Below, one piece after another: positions 5,833-5,883 of a stretch of 5,883 nucleotides of DNA. The stretch spans positions 1-5,883 of the forward strand of contig CAIPNN010000081.1 of NCBI GenBank assembly GCA_903866425.1, read 5' to 3'. This stretch comes from an uncultured Actinomycetes bacterium. GTDB taxonomy: Bacteria; Actinomycetota; Thermoleophilia; Miltoncostaeales; Miltoncostaeaceae. A program made the position numbers and the translations under genes. The stretch's first letter is position 1; each line of letters begins with the position of its first letter. Below the pieces are notes generated by a model, which did not search any database, was not told the DNA's origin, and was given only the letters and a program-made list of their open reading frames with translations.

Positions 5833-5883
5833 ATGAGCGTCACATTCGGGGAAATCACATTTGACCGTGTCTGGTACGACGCG
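5833..5883 (+). CDS. Partial gene start, unknown (possibly DUF2283)
   Basis: The first 17 codons, MSVTFGEITFDRVWYDA, run off the right edge. A purine-rich GGGGTGG (5824-5830) sits just before the ATG and could act as ribosome binding site, although the spacing is very short. The short 'F-D...YD' pattern recalls the start of DUF2283 proteins ('..YD...D.LY'), but the diagnostic part lies outside the window. It follows the phosphatase-like gene on the same strand after an 83-nt gap in which I see no clear promoter or terminator. Confidence 0.45.
   Translation, partial: MSVTFGEITFDRVWYDA

Noticed and set aside
1..5883. tRNA, rRNA, CRISPR arrays, insertion sequences, riboswitches
   Set aside because: No cloverleaf-like segment, regularly spaced direct repeats, transposase motifs with terminal repeats or known aptamer core was seen on reading both strands. 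This was by eye, not by covariance search.

Overview
The window is GC-rich bacterial DNA, densely coded on both strands. The secreted Ig-like array protein, with repeats of the type TAPD...SATD..SGL..A and a C-terminal module ending in a 'PFRVRVPKE.GWP...GTS..VTVRVR' pattern, resembles proteins I associate with high-GC Actinobacteria of the Thermoleophilia/Solirubrobacterales type. A candidate leaderless GTG start fits an actinobacterium. The lineage is an inference from protein style; there is no rRNA or other marker here.

Layout. (1) Positions 1-45, minus: the first 15 codons of a gene with a perfect Shine-Dalgarno, whose N-terminus looks like a Phd/YefM antitoxin. A 7-bp inverted repeat lies just upstream. 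(2) Positions 86-3813, minus: a two-gene unit. An ECF-type sigma factor is fused to a zf-HC2 anti-sigma-like zinc finger, two hydrophobic segments, a charged coiled coil and a Pro/Ala tail. Its stop overlaps, in an ATGA, the start of an 813-residue secreted protein made of Ig-like modules. A GGAAC-N15-CGATT element upstream is a candidate ECF promoter, possibly autoregulatory. (3) Positions 3996-4406, plus: a hotdog-fold acyl-CoA thioesterase of the 4HBT/YbgC type, divergent from the sigma gene and apparently leaderless. A 9-bp stem-loop overlaps its stop codon and separates it from the next, convergent gene. (4) Positions 4432-5061, minus: a secreted protein with a C-terminal PepSY domain, preceded by a tandem CTTACS-N5-CTTACS box resembling an OmpR/PmrA-class response-regulator site. 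(5) Positions 5261-5749, plus: a dual-specificity-phosphatase-like protein that keeps the H.P..D and VHC landmarks but lacks the P-loop arginine, so it is probably a pseudophosphatase. (6) Positions 5833-5883, plus: the first 17 codons of another gene, possibly DUF2283.

The most interesting unit is the sigma/zinc-finger/membrane fusion coupled to a large exported Ig-array protein. It looks like a one-polypeptide version of a sigma/anti-sigma envelope-signalling pair, with the surface protein as its likely output or sensing partner. The other genes are short single units with no visible functional link to it. No RNA genes, CRISPR arrays, insertion sequences or recognisable mobile elements were seen. 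No gene-free stretch exceeds 200 bases.
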